From contig JANNRW010000117.1 of assembly GCA_031401815.1 (NCBI GenBank), positions 1 through 13,171 of the forward strand: a stretch of DNA of 13,171 nt, in the 5' to 3' direction. Under the pieces are notes generated by a model, which was not told where the DNA came from, searched no databases, and saw nothing but the letters and a program-made list of their open reading frames with translations. Position 1 is the first letter of the stretch. The number at the start of each line of letters is the position of its first letter. Source of the stretch: JANNRW01 sp031401815 (GTDB lineage Bacteria > Desulfobacterota > Desulfuromonadia > Geobacterales > DSM-12255). This document shows, piece by piece, positions 1 through 5,703 of the stretch. The translations under genes were made by a program, and so were the position numbers.

Positions 1-30
1 GCTTATTTCCAAGGACTTGAAAAACTGAAA

Positions 31-48
31 CTGGTAGCCTGAAACCAG
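31..48 (-). terminator. Possible weak terminator after the sppA operon
   Basis: Read on the minus strand, a 5-bp stem (CTGGT pairing with ACCAG, 8-nt loop) is followed by a T-rich run (TTTCAGTTTTTC). It lies about 30 nt past the stop of the MshEN-type gene at 81, where a terminator for the minus-strand operon would be expected. The stem is short and the T tract is interrupted, so this could be chance. Confidence 0.25.
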
Positions 49-80
49 AAAACCACAACAACCAAGGGGCATTGCTTATT

Positions 81-521
81 TCACCCTTCAGGCTGTCTCA
101 CTAAGCCCGGCCACCTCAGGTTGAGAAAACGACTCATATCATGGCTGAAAGTACGACCTTTCAAGGAGAGGTACGACAAGTCATACTGTTCTGCAATTGC
201 GCGACAGAGCTGCTCCTCCTGAACGTATCTAAGATTGACAAGAGCCTTGCCAACCGGAATTTTATCCCTCTGGCTTACGGTCAGGGCATGATCCAGCATT
301 CTTTTGTCGATAAGTCGGGAGTTAACCAGTATATCGCCGATTTTGAGCCGCTTTTTGTAGTAATGAAGGGTTGTGTTGAGATCATCCTTGGCAAGATACC
401 CCAACTGGCAGAGGATCTGGCCAATTGGAAGGTTCGGGTGATCCTTCTGTATGGCCATAGACTTGTCCAGCTGTTCAGGGGTAATAAGTCCATCATTGAC
501 CAGAATATCACCGAGCCTCAT
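81..521 (-). CDS. Stand-alone tandem MshEN-type (GspE N-terminal-like) protein
   Basis: A 146-aa protein consisting almost wholly of the repeat found at the N-terminus of GspE/PilB/MshE secretion ATPases. The MshEN consensus positions are met in the first copy by R2, L3, G4, L7, V8, G11, I13, L18, M22 and Q25. Further copies start near residues 32, 60 and 89, giving four half motifs, or two complete modules. In copies 3 and 4 the central Gly is Arg (R69, R98), so the second module may be degenerate. No Walker motifs follow; the frame ends after an unrelated tail of about 30 residues. MshEN domains are known c-di-GMP receptors, so a small c-di-GMP adaptor is a reasonable inference. The ATG overlaps the upstream stop (ATGA) and a GGAG lies about 8 nt ahead, which fixes the start and suggests translational coupling. 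It could instead be the detached remnant of an ATPase gene. Confidence 0.75.
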   Translation of the reverse strand: MRLGDILVNDGLITPEQLDKSMAIQKDHPNLPIGQILCQLGYLAKDDLNTTLHYYKKRLKIGDILVNSRLIDKRMLDHALTVSQRDKIPVGKALVNLRYVQEEQLCRAIAEQYDLSYLSLKGRTFSHDMSRFLNLRWPGLVRQPEG

Positions 522-1255
522 GCCGTATCTCCATTCGAATCGACTTTTTGTGCCAGAATCGCCTCTACAATCGCGACTTCAGGCGATCTGCCACATTCAC
601 CAAGGCACAAGATGAGAATTTCCATTCCAGGGCTGTAAATTGCTTTTCCTTCTGCATGCACCACGAAACAGCCCAATCCCCCTTTTGCCAGTATTTCAGC
701 AAGAAGCCTGATAAACGAAATATCAAATGCTTCAATATCAGGCCCCTTCAGATCGGGAGGATGAGTTGCAGGAGATTTATCCAGCGATTGCATCAAATTG
801 CGAAAATCCGATAATACCTGCCAAAACTTCTGAAACTCTTCGCGCAGTAAAAAAAGTTGTGTCCAGCCGACTGAGACTAAACGATCCAATGTCTCCTGAA
901 GTAAAGTCAGGCTGGAGAGTACATTTTTAAGCAGTATCTCCGGAGTTTGAAACTCCTTTTCTTTTGCTGACAAGATATGGTTGATGGCTATTGCTATCTC
1001 GATACGTCCGATAGTCTCCTGCGCAGGTAATGAAGTAAAGCAACCGCTACAGTGAGGCCCCCATTTATTTTCATTGTCCGGGAGATCCCACTCTTTCCGG
1101 GGACACTCTGTATGTCGTCTCAGCCAGTCAACGTCCTGATATTCAATCAGTTCACGAATGCAGCGACGAATTGTTTCGGGTAGTATAAAAGTTGGAGGAT
1201 TCAAGAAACCATTCAGATATGAAGTAATAGCTCCGGACTCATTTTCATTTTTCAT
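518..1255 (-). CDS. Hypothetical protein with N-terminal Cys/His cluster (245 aa)
   Basis: I do not recognise this family. The frame opens at 1321, but the start chosen is the ATG at 1253-1255, because a GAGG lies 6 nt upstream and the extra 22 residues have no ribosome site or conserved look. Numbered from there, residues 48-72 hold His48, Cys51, His68, Cys69 and Cys72 (ending HCSGC), a plausible metal site but not a CxxCH haem motif. Residues 80-160 are mostly helical in character, with a Gln/Lys/Glu-rich amphipathic stretch. The C-terminal 60 residues are hydrophobic-rich and contain two more Cys (in LGCF and GECG). No signal peptide is evident. It sits 69 nt after sppA and overlaps the next gene by ATGA, so it is probably cotranscribed with sppA and translated together with the MshEN-type protein, which may be its partner. 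Confidence 0.7.
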   Translation of the reverse strand: MKNENESGAITSYLNGFLNPPTFILPETIRRCIRELIEYQDVDWLRRHTECPRKEWDLPDNENKWGPHCSGCFTSLPAQETIGRIEIAIAINHILSAKEKEFQTPEILLKNVLSSLTLLQETLDRLVSVGWTQLFLLREEFQKFWQVLSDFRNLMQSLDKSPATHPPDLKGPDIEAFDISFIRLLAEILAKGGLGCFVVHAEGKAIYSPGMEILILCLGECGRSPEVAIVEAILAQKVDSNGDTA

Positions 1256-1324
1256 ATTAGACCTCGTCTGCTTTTTATGGGAGATACAAGAATATTTGTG
1301 GTTTTTAAACATGCCTGACACCTG

Positions 1325-2221
1325 CTACTCCTGCATCCCCTCCATCTCGTAATTCAGGGTAAAGCCACGCTCTTTCCTGGCCATATTGCTGAATTGCAGA
1401 GCGCTCTCTTCAACAAGCATATCAAGCAGGAGCCGTTTTTTCTTCGGTGGCCTGATGATTTCAGGATCGCCTTCGATACCGGCAACTCTCCCTGCTTCGG
1501 CAATGGCATCCTGCAATGTGCCCATGCGGTCGATCAATTTCAGATTTAAGGCCTGTTCGCCGGAGAATATACGGCCATCAGCCAGCTCTCGAACCTTTGC
1601 TTCTGACAGGTTTCGCCCCTCTGCTACGGCTTTGACAAACTGCCCATGTGTGCTGTCGATGACCGCTTGCAACATTGCGCGCTCTTCCGGTGTCATACTC
1701 CGGACAGGTGAGCCAACATCCTTGAATTTACCGGTTTTGATGGTGAAAGATTTCATTCCGACTTTCCCCAATAGCCCTTCAATATTGGAGAATTTCATCA
1801 GAACGCCGATACTGCCGGTTATTGTTCCGGGATTGGCATAGATGAGTGAGGCTGGTGCTGCTATGTAATACCCTCCTGATGCTGCCACACTCCCCATTGA
1901 GACTATTACCGGCTTTTTCTCTTTAACTTTTTTGACTGCTGCCCATATCTCCTGAGAAGGGCCTACAACACCACCAGGAGAATCAATCCTGAGAACAACG
2001 GCTTTAATCTTGTCATTTTTCCTGAAATCGCTCAACTGCTTGACTGTATCCTGCGGATCAATTATCAAACCCTTTACCTCGACAAGACCAATCCCGTTTT
2101 TAACGGTAATCTCACTGCTTTCGCCCGTAATTGAGTTGATAATAAAAGTGCATACGATTGCTCCAAATATGATGAAAGCTGCAAAACCGGCAAGAAAAAA
2201 CCAGAACCACTTTATTTTCAT
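1325..2221 (-). CDS. sppA: Signal peptide peptidase SppA, short form
   Basis: A 298-aa membrane serine peptidase that cleaves leftover signal peptides in the cytoplasmic membrane. Residues 5-29 form one N-terminal membrane anchor. The S49-type core follows: RIDSPGG near residues 79-84, the nucleophile Ser115 in VAASGGYY, and the general base Lys167 in GKFKDVGSP. The Ser-Lys spacing of 52 is the same as that of Bacillus subtilis SppA (Ser147/Lys199), which supports the assignment and an active enzyme. The length fits the short, single-domain class rather than the 600-aa E. coli type. The ATG at 2221 has AGAGG about 9 nt upstream. It is the first gene of a minus-strand unit that continues into the hypothetical protein and the MshEN-type protein. 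The promoter must lie in the 112-nt gap to the divergent phosphoesterase gene, but I could not place it. Confidence 0.95.
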   Translation of the reverse strand: MKIKWFWFFLAGFAAFIIFGAIVCTFIINSITGESSEITVKNGIGLVEVKGLIIDPQDTVKQLSDFRKNDKIKAVVLRIDSPGGVVGPSQEIWAAVKKVKEKKPVIVSMGSVAASGGYYIAAPASLIYANPGTITGSIGVLMKFSNIEGLLGKVGMKSFTIKTGKFKDVGSPVRSMTPEERAMLQAVIDSTHGQFVKAVAEGRNLSEAKVRELADGRIFSGEQALNLKLIDRMGTLQDAIAEAGRVAGIEGDPEIIRPPKKKRLLLDMLVEESALQFSNMARKERGFTLNYEMEGMQE

Positions 2222-2297
2222 GACTAATGACCTCTTGCTGATGACGATATGAGTGCTGAGTACAGCTAAATGTTAACAGAATCCTGAATTAAGAGTA

Positions 2298-2327
2298 TTG
2301 ACGAAGCTATGATTGACCTGATATTCT
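2298..2327 (+). promoter_or_regulatory. Sigma70-type promoter for the phosphoesterase gene, possibly leaderless
   Basis: TTGACG (2298-2303, 5 of 6 to the -35 consensus), an 18-nt spacer, then TATTCT (2322-2327, 4 of 6 to the -10 consensus). The expected transcript start, about 7 nt past the -10, falls at or next to the ATG at 2334. No Shine-Dalgarno is seen before that ATG, which fits a leaderless message. Predicted by eye only. Confidence 0.45.
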
Positions 2328-2333
2328 GTTTTA

Positions 2334-2831
2334 ATGAGAATACTTGTTGTCTCGGATACGCATGGTAATTTCCTTGCACCACTCTCTTGCCTTGAAGATA
2401 CTGATGCTGTTGATATGATCATTCATCTGGGTGATGAAATAAGTGATGCAAGGATGCTTGAGAGGCTTGTCAACATACCTGTGCTGATGGTTCCTGGAAA
2501 CTGTGACCACTCTTCCAAAGATCAACGTGAACTGAGCGGAAAGATTGCCGGCCACAGATTTTTGATAACTCATGGAGACAGATACAAGGTTAAATGGAGT
2601 CTGGATGAGCTTGTAAAAAAAGCAAAGGTTATCTCTGCTACTATTGTTCTTTACGGGCATACACATGTTGCCATGATTCAGCAAAGAGACGGAATACTGC
2701 TGGTAAATCCAGGCTCATTGATGTCCACCTCCAGCTCAAAGAGCTATGCGTTGCTGACCATCATTGGCAACGATATTTCAGCAGAAATACGGGAAGTCAC
2801 ACTGCCTCAGCAACCACAGCCGCAGTTGTGA
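2334..2831 (+). CDS. YfcE/MJ0936-type metallophosphoesterase
   Basis: A 165-aa calcineurin-like phosphodiesterase of the short YfcE type, which hydrolyses phosphodiester bonds using two metal ions; the physiological substrate is unknown. All family motifs are present in order: D8 and H10 (SDTHGN), D34 (HLGDE), N56 (GNCD), H80 (THGD), H109 and H111 (GHTH), and the NPGS stretch at 125-128. The start is secure because the first motif begins at residue 7, as usual for the family. No ribosome-binding site is visible upstream. The C-terminal tail is a short Gln/Pro repeat (QQPQPQ) which lies over the Cys-rich 3' end of the convergent gene. The gene stands alone on the plus strand between two minus-strand operons. 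Confidence 0.92.
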   Translation: MRILVVSDTHGNFLAPLSCLEDTDAVDMIIHLGDEISDARMLERLVNIPVLMVPGNCDHSSKDQRELSGKIAGHRFLITHGDRYKVKWSLDELVKKAKVISATIVLYGHTHVAMIQQRDGILLVNPGSLMSTSSSKSYALLTIIGNDISAEIREVTLPQQPQPQL

Positions 2832-3199
2832 CAAACCTTTCGGTGTTCATCGTCCGGCTGCACTGTTTCCGGCGCAAAAGCCACTCGGTTGACTGCCCGC
2901 TTTATATCTTCGTAAAGGTCAAGATTCTGGCTCTTCCCTATGATATGCCCCACGCACTTGTTATAAAAGCCGTCAGTCGGTGAAGTTATTCTTGCAACAT
3001 TCAACAGATCCGCATAACTGTTGATATTTATTGTATAAGCCTCGTTTCTCATCAGTGAAAATGAAATACCGTACTTATGCAGTTCAACCTCAATCGCCCT
3101 GCAAAGGCTTTCCAGCCCTTCCCCTTCAAGATCAAACTGCCAGTCACTCCGAATCTGCTTTTGGTTGTAAATGGTAAGAATTATCTGTCTGGTTGACAT
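2807..3199 (-). CDS. Hypothetical protein with Cys-rich C-terminal tail (130 aa)
   Basis: Family not recognised. The ATG at 3199 is preferred over the TTG four codons upstream, because GGAAGG lies 5 nt ahead of the ATG. The first 110 residues look like a small mixed alpha/beta domain beginning with a beta strand (RQIILTIYN), without signal peptide or membrane segment. The chain then becomes polar and ends abruptly with C-H-N-C-G-C-G-C at the stop: four Cys and one His in eight residues, a likely metal- or cluster-binding or redox tail. It is the last gene of the TPR/ABC/receiver operon, 15 nt after the response regulator stop. Its last 25 nt overlap the end of the convergent phosphoesterase gene, so the Cys tail is encoded opposite that gene's Gln/Pro tail. 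Confidence 0.75.
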   Translation of the reverse strand: MSTRQIILTIYNQKQIRSDWQFDLEGEGLESLCRAIEVELHKYGISFSLMRNEAYTININSYADLLNVARITSPTDGFYNKCVGHIIGKSQNLDLYEDIKRAVNRVAFAPETVQPDDEHRKVCHNCGCGC

Positions 3200-3214
3200 T
3201 GAACCTTCCAAAAA

Positions 3215-3598
3215 TCAGCTACAGAGCTTGCTGTGAATTGATTTGAGAATCATTCCGAGAACTTCTTTCTGACGGGCTTCGAATTTGTTGAGTACTGCAA
3301 GGCAACTCCCCATAGGGAAAAATTCACGCAGATAATCTGGTTCACGGGCTGAAAGTATGACAATCCGTTTTTTTTCAACTCCTGATTCCAGTGCAAAACG
3401 ATAAAGTTTCATTCCGTCAAGAGCTGGCATCTCCAGATCTATCACTATCAGCTCGTTGTCCCCTTTTCTGATCAATGGAAGGGCAGTAACCGGATTGTTG
3501 CAAGTCTCAACCTTCAGAAGCGGACAAGAGTGCCGTATTTCAGTACATACAAGATTGGTAAATGCAACATCGTCATCAATTAATAGAATTTTGCCCAT
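3215..3598 (-). CDS. Single-domain response regulator
   Basis: A 127-aa CheY-like receiver with no output domain. The acidic pocket is D8, D9 and D10, the phospho-acceptor is D54 (VIDLEMP), the switch Ser is S83 (ILSA), and the conserved Lys is K105 (LNK). The usual Pro after the Lys is replaced by Phe. All residues needed for phosphorylation are present. The ATG follows the ABC ATPase stop by 10 nt and has no clear Shine-Dalgarno, so translation is probably coupled to the ATPase gene. No histidine kinase is in the window, so the phosphodonor is unknown. Being embedded between an ABC ATPase and a Cys-tailed protein suggests it acts through protein contact within this operon; this is inference. 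Confidence 0.93.
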   Translation of the reverse strand: MGKILLIDDDVAFTNLVCTEIRHSCPLLKVETCNNPVTALPLIRKGDNELIVIDLEMPALDGMKLYRFALESGVEKKRIVILSAREPDYLREFFPMGSCLAVLNKFEARQKEVLGMILKSIHSKLCS

Positions 3599-3608
3599 AA
3601 AGAAGAGT

Positions 3609-4487
3609 TTAAGACTGCTTGATCCCTTTTGTAGTTGTATAAATGAACCCCTGTACGACCGGATTCTGACTCGCTCTTATTTGAGCAGGCGTACCGACTT
3701 CAACAATCCTTCCGGCTGAAATCATGGCGATTCTGTCAGAAATATAGAGTGCGAAGTTAAGGTCATGTGTAACTATGACTGTTGTGTTTTTGGTATTTTC
3801 CTTAAGTTTCAGAATGGTATTGGCAAGTTCGTCTGTATTTATAGGATCAAGCTCTGCGGTCGGCTCATCATACAGAATCAGATCGGGATTCATTGCCAGT
3901 GACCTGGCAATAGCGACCCGTTTTTTCATTCCACCTGACAACTCTGCAGTTCTAAGTTCGCCACTCCCCTCCAGGCCGACAAGCGCAAGCTTTTCGTATA
4001 TGATCTGACGGATCATCTGCTCTTTGCAGATCCGTTTTTCACGTAACCAGAGACCTACATTTTCAGCAACAGTAAGCGAGTTGAAAAGCGCGGAAGACTG
4101 GAACACCATGCTGTAACGATAGTTTAGCGGTTCGTTGCCGGACGGCTTGAAAACAGGGTGTTCGTCAATGAATATCTCACCACTGTCCGGCTTGTCCAGT
4201 TGGATTATATTCTTGAGAAGAACGCTTTTACCGGTTCCTGAAGGTCCAATTATCGAAAAGGTTTCACCTGCAAAAATCTCCAGATCAATATCTTTAAGAA
4301 CATGCTTATCTCCAAAAGACTTATTAAGTTTTTCGATCCTTATCCCGACTCCTCTTGTATCATGAAGATTTATCCTGCATTCAGCATCGTCTTTACTGGC
4401 AAAAATCGGCTGGGTAAGACCGTGCATTACCTTGTCAAGTATCCCCCCATCGCCACTGATTTTCATGAATTCTGGTAAAAATCTCAC
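3609..4487 (-). CDS. ABC transporter ATP-binding protein, MlaF-like
   Basis: A 292-aa ABC ATPase with every motif intact: Walker A GPSGTGKS (81-88), Q-loop Gln130, signature LSGGM (183-187), Walker B LILYDE (203-208) and H-loop His241. The VFQSSALFNSLTV stretch and the LSGGM signature (not LSGGQ) resemble the MlaF/Ttg2A group, which powers phospholipid transport between the membranes. The D-loop region reads TAELDP where T(S/T)GLDP is usual in that group. The start is the GTG at 4485-4487 with AGGAG 5 nt upstream; the next ATG has no ribosome site. This gives an N-terminal extension of about 48 residues before the ABC fold, longer than usual. No MlaE-type permease or MlaD-type MCE gene is adjacent. 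Upstream lie a 33-aa membrane protein and a TPR protein, and downstream a lone receiver, so the transport partners are either elsewhere or unconventional. Confidence 0.9.
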   Translation of the reverse strand: MRFLPEFMKISGDGGILDKVMHGLTQPIFASKDDAECRINLHDTRGVGIRIEKLNKSFGDKHVLKDIDLEIFAGETFSIIGPSGTGKSVLLKNIIQLDKPDSGEIFIDEHPVFKPSGNEPLNYRYSMVFQSSALFNSLTVAENVGLWLREKRICKEQMIRQIIYEKLALVGLEGSGELRTAELSGGMKKRVAIARSLAMNPDLILYDEPTAELDPINTDELANTILKLKENTKNTTVIVTHDLNFALYISDRIAMISAGRIVEVGTPAQIRASQNPVVQGFIYTTTKGIKQS

Positions 4488-4521
4488 TAAAACTCCTGGG
4501 AATGATATTTCGAGCTAAAGC

Positions 4522-4623
4522 TCAGGGTTTCTTGAATTTAAGGTCGCTTATTGCAATGCAGCCGACAATTACGATCATTACAAGAGCTATAAATATCCAG
4601 TCTGCGGCACTGAACCCGAACAT
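4522..4623 (-). CDS. Small single-pass membrane protein (33 aa)
   Basis: A very short gene with AAGGAG 6 nt ahead of its ATG (4621-4623). It begins 3 nt after the TPR gene stop and ends (TGA at 4522-4524) 34 nt before the ABC ATPase start. The product opens with MFGFSAADW, runs through a hydrophobic stretch at residues 9-26 (W-I-F-I-A-L-V-M-I-V-I-V-G-C and onward), and ends in the basic tail DLKFKKP. Positive charges only at the C-terminus predict N-outside, C-inside topology. A strong ribosome site, tight spacing and a clean membrane-segment-plus-basic-tail design argue for a real gene. A role as membrane anchor or regulatory subunit for the neighbouring ATPase is inference. A VGC triplet in the membrane segment resembles a lipobox, but no basic N-region precedes it. 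Confidence 0.7.
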   Translation of the reverse strand: MFGFSAADWIFIALVMIVIVGCIAISDLKFKKP

Positions 4624-4626
4624 TAT

Positions 4627-5598
4627 TTACTCCTTACCCGTCAACTTCATTAGTTCCAGCCTGGCATCTTCATACGCCGGACTAAGCAGAAGCGCCTGAT
4701 TAAAGTATTGCTCCGCATAAAGCGGAATATCAAGCTTTACATAACAGAGGCCAAGAACATAGTAAATTTCAGCCAACGGAAACTCTTCAAAAAGCGAGAG
4801 CGCTTCCAGGGCATCAAGAATTATTGCTGCGGCCTCTTCATATTCAGCAGAGGTAAAAGCCTCCATCGCCACTCCGACGGCCTGAAGATAGTCAACTGCT
4901 GGAGCAGGAGGGAGTTTTCCGGATGAAATCAGCTTCACTCTTCCGGCAATGATGGCTGAAGATTCAGGGGGCAACTCGAATTCCGAATTCAGTTCAGACC
5001 AGAGTGAAAGCGCTCTGTCATACCGTCCCAGTAGAAATGATATCTCAGCCAGCTCAGCTTTTGCCTTAAGATCATCAGGTTTCATTGACTCGGCTCTGAC
5101 CAGATATTTCTCAGCCTGATACAAAAGCATGGTAGTCTGATTCAGCGCAGCAAGAGAGAGCCCCTTTTCCAGAAAAGAGCCCCCTATCTCAAGAGGGAAG
5201 CGGTAATTATCCGGCTCCAGAAGGGAAAATATTTTCAGATAAGTGATTTTACGGTCAATGTATGGAAGATCAACATCTTTTTTGTCAAGCATGACCAGAT
5301 GAGTTGCAAGTTCAGCAAGAATATGAGGGTAAGCAATTTTCAGAAGGGAGGCATACTCGGAAGCGAAAGCAGAATCAGGAGAGACCCGCAAGGCATGATA
5401 CAAACCGCTCCCGACCATGTCATATGATGGCTCGTTTCCGGCCAGAGAAGCAAAATCCTCTTTTAACAGAGGTATTTGAATATCGCCATAAGGCAAATTT
5501 ACCTTGCCGTCTCTAGCCAACAGCAGTGCGCCCGGAAGTGGCTGATAAAAGGTAATGCCCTGAATTGCAGCAGGTGTTGAAAGGTTTGCTTCTGTCAT
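4627..5598 (-). CDS. TPR-repeat protein (323 aa)
   Basis: A soluble helical-repeat protein without signal peptide. Residues 1-45 are mixed in character, and residues 50-130 are helical but not clear TPRs. TPR-like helix pairs are readable at about 158-205 (the motif around LLGRYDRALSLW) and 276-320 (YYVLGLCYVKLD, then AEQYFNQALLLSP, matching the TPR helix B signature). Residues 240-270 are Ala/Glu-rich helix. Such proteins act as assembly or docking platforms; the partner is unknown. The ATG at 5596-5598 is preceded by GGAGAG about 4 nt upstream. It is the first gene of the five-gene minus-strand operon, directly behind the predicted promoter and dyad at 5625-5656, and 3 nt ahead of the 33-aa membrane protein. 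Confidence 0.85.
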   Translation of the reverse strand: MTEANLSTPAAIQGITFYQPLPGALLLARDGKVNLPYGDIQIPLLKEDFASLAGNEPSYDMVGSGLYHALRVSPDSAFASEYASLLKIAYPHILAELATHLVMLDKKDVDLPYIDRKITYLKIFSLLEPDNYRFPLEIGGSFLEKGLSLAALNQTTMLLYQAEKYLVRAESMKPDDLKAKAELAEISFLLGRYDRALSLWSELNSEFELPPESSAIIAGRVKLISSGKLPPAPAVDYLQAVGVAMEAFTSAEYEEAAAIILDALEALSLFEEFPLAEIYYVLGLCYVKLDIPLYAEQYFNQALLLSPAYEDARLELMKLTGKE

Positions 5599-5624
5599 CT
5601 GCTCTCCGCAAAAAATCAGTTCAT

Positions 5625-5654
5625 AATATATCTGCTACACTCTTGACACGTCAA
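5625..5654 (-). promoter_or_regulatory. Sigma70-type promoter of the TPR/ABC operon
   Basis: On the minus strand, TTGACG (5654-5649, 5 of 6), an 18-nt spacer, then TATATT (5630-5625, 5 of 6). The predicted start near 5618 leaves a leader of about 20 nt containing the GGAGAG ribosome site of the TPR gene. The -35 box lies inside the dyad at 5641-5656. Confidence 0.55.
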
Positions 5655-5656
5655 GA
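5641..5656. promoter_or_regulatory. 16-bp dyad over the -35 box (candidate operator)
   Basis: TCTTGACACGTCAAGA: perfect 7-bp arms around a 2-bp centre. It covers the whole -35 hexamer of the TPR operon promoter, the position of a typical repressor site. The two-base centre makes an RNA hairpin of the full length impossible, which favours a DNA-level site for a dimeric regulator. No cognate regulator is recognised in the window. Confidence 0.45.
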
Positions 5657-5670
5657 ACATTGGTATCCCA

Positions 5671-5693
5671 ACCCTCCGACCCTCCAACCCTCC
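5671..5693. repeat. Short tandem repeat, period 8 (ACCCTCC)
   Basis: Three copies of ACCCTCC at 5671, 5679 and 5687, separated by G or A, between the deacetylase stop and the TPR operon promoter. It is probably too short and too simple to be a site; its function is unknown. Confidence 0.5.
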
Positions 5694-5703
5694 GCCTCTA
5701 AGC

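Noticed and set aside
81..521. Pseudogene of a type II secretion or pilus ATPase
   Set aside because: The frame is clean, has its own ribosome site and coupled start, and no ATPase sequence is seen in the 80 nt that follow. Kept as a possibility but not called.
141..638. 165-aa plus-strand open frame
   Set aside because: It lies opposite the MshEN-type gene and the Cys/His protein, shows no family motif, and those two genes have clear ribosome sites and an ATGA overlap.
1256..1321. Upstream start (1321) for the Cys/His protein
   Set aside because: The extra 22 residues have no ribosome site, while the ATG at 1253-1255 has GAGG at good spacing.
2271..2278. TGTTAACA palindrome in the sppA/phosphoesterase gap
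   Set aside because: Only 8 bp, with no promoter element in register, so it is expected by chance.
3200..3211. TTG start for the Cys-tailed protein
   Set aside because: The ATG four codons later has GGAAGG 5 nt upstream; the TTG overlaps that site.
4512..4523. GAGCT-AA-AGCTC inverted repeat at the end of the 33-aa gene
   Set aside because: The stem is at most 4 bp with a 4-nt loop and no T tract; too weak to call a terminator or site.
4522..4623. Lipoprotein reading of the 33-aa protein (VGC lipobox-like)
   Set aside because: The Cys sits at residue 22 inside the hydrophobic stretch with no basic N-region before it, and the charges lie at the C-terminus, so a simple membrane anchor fits better.
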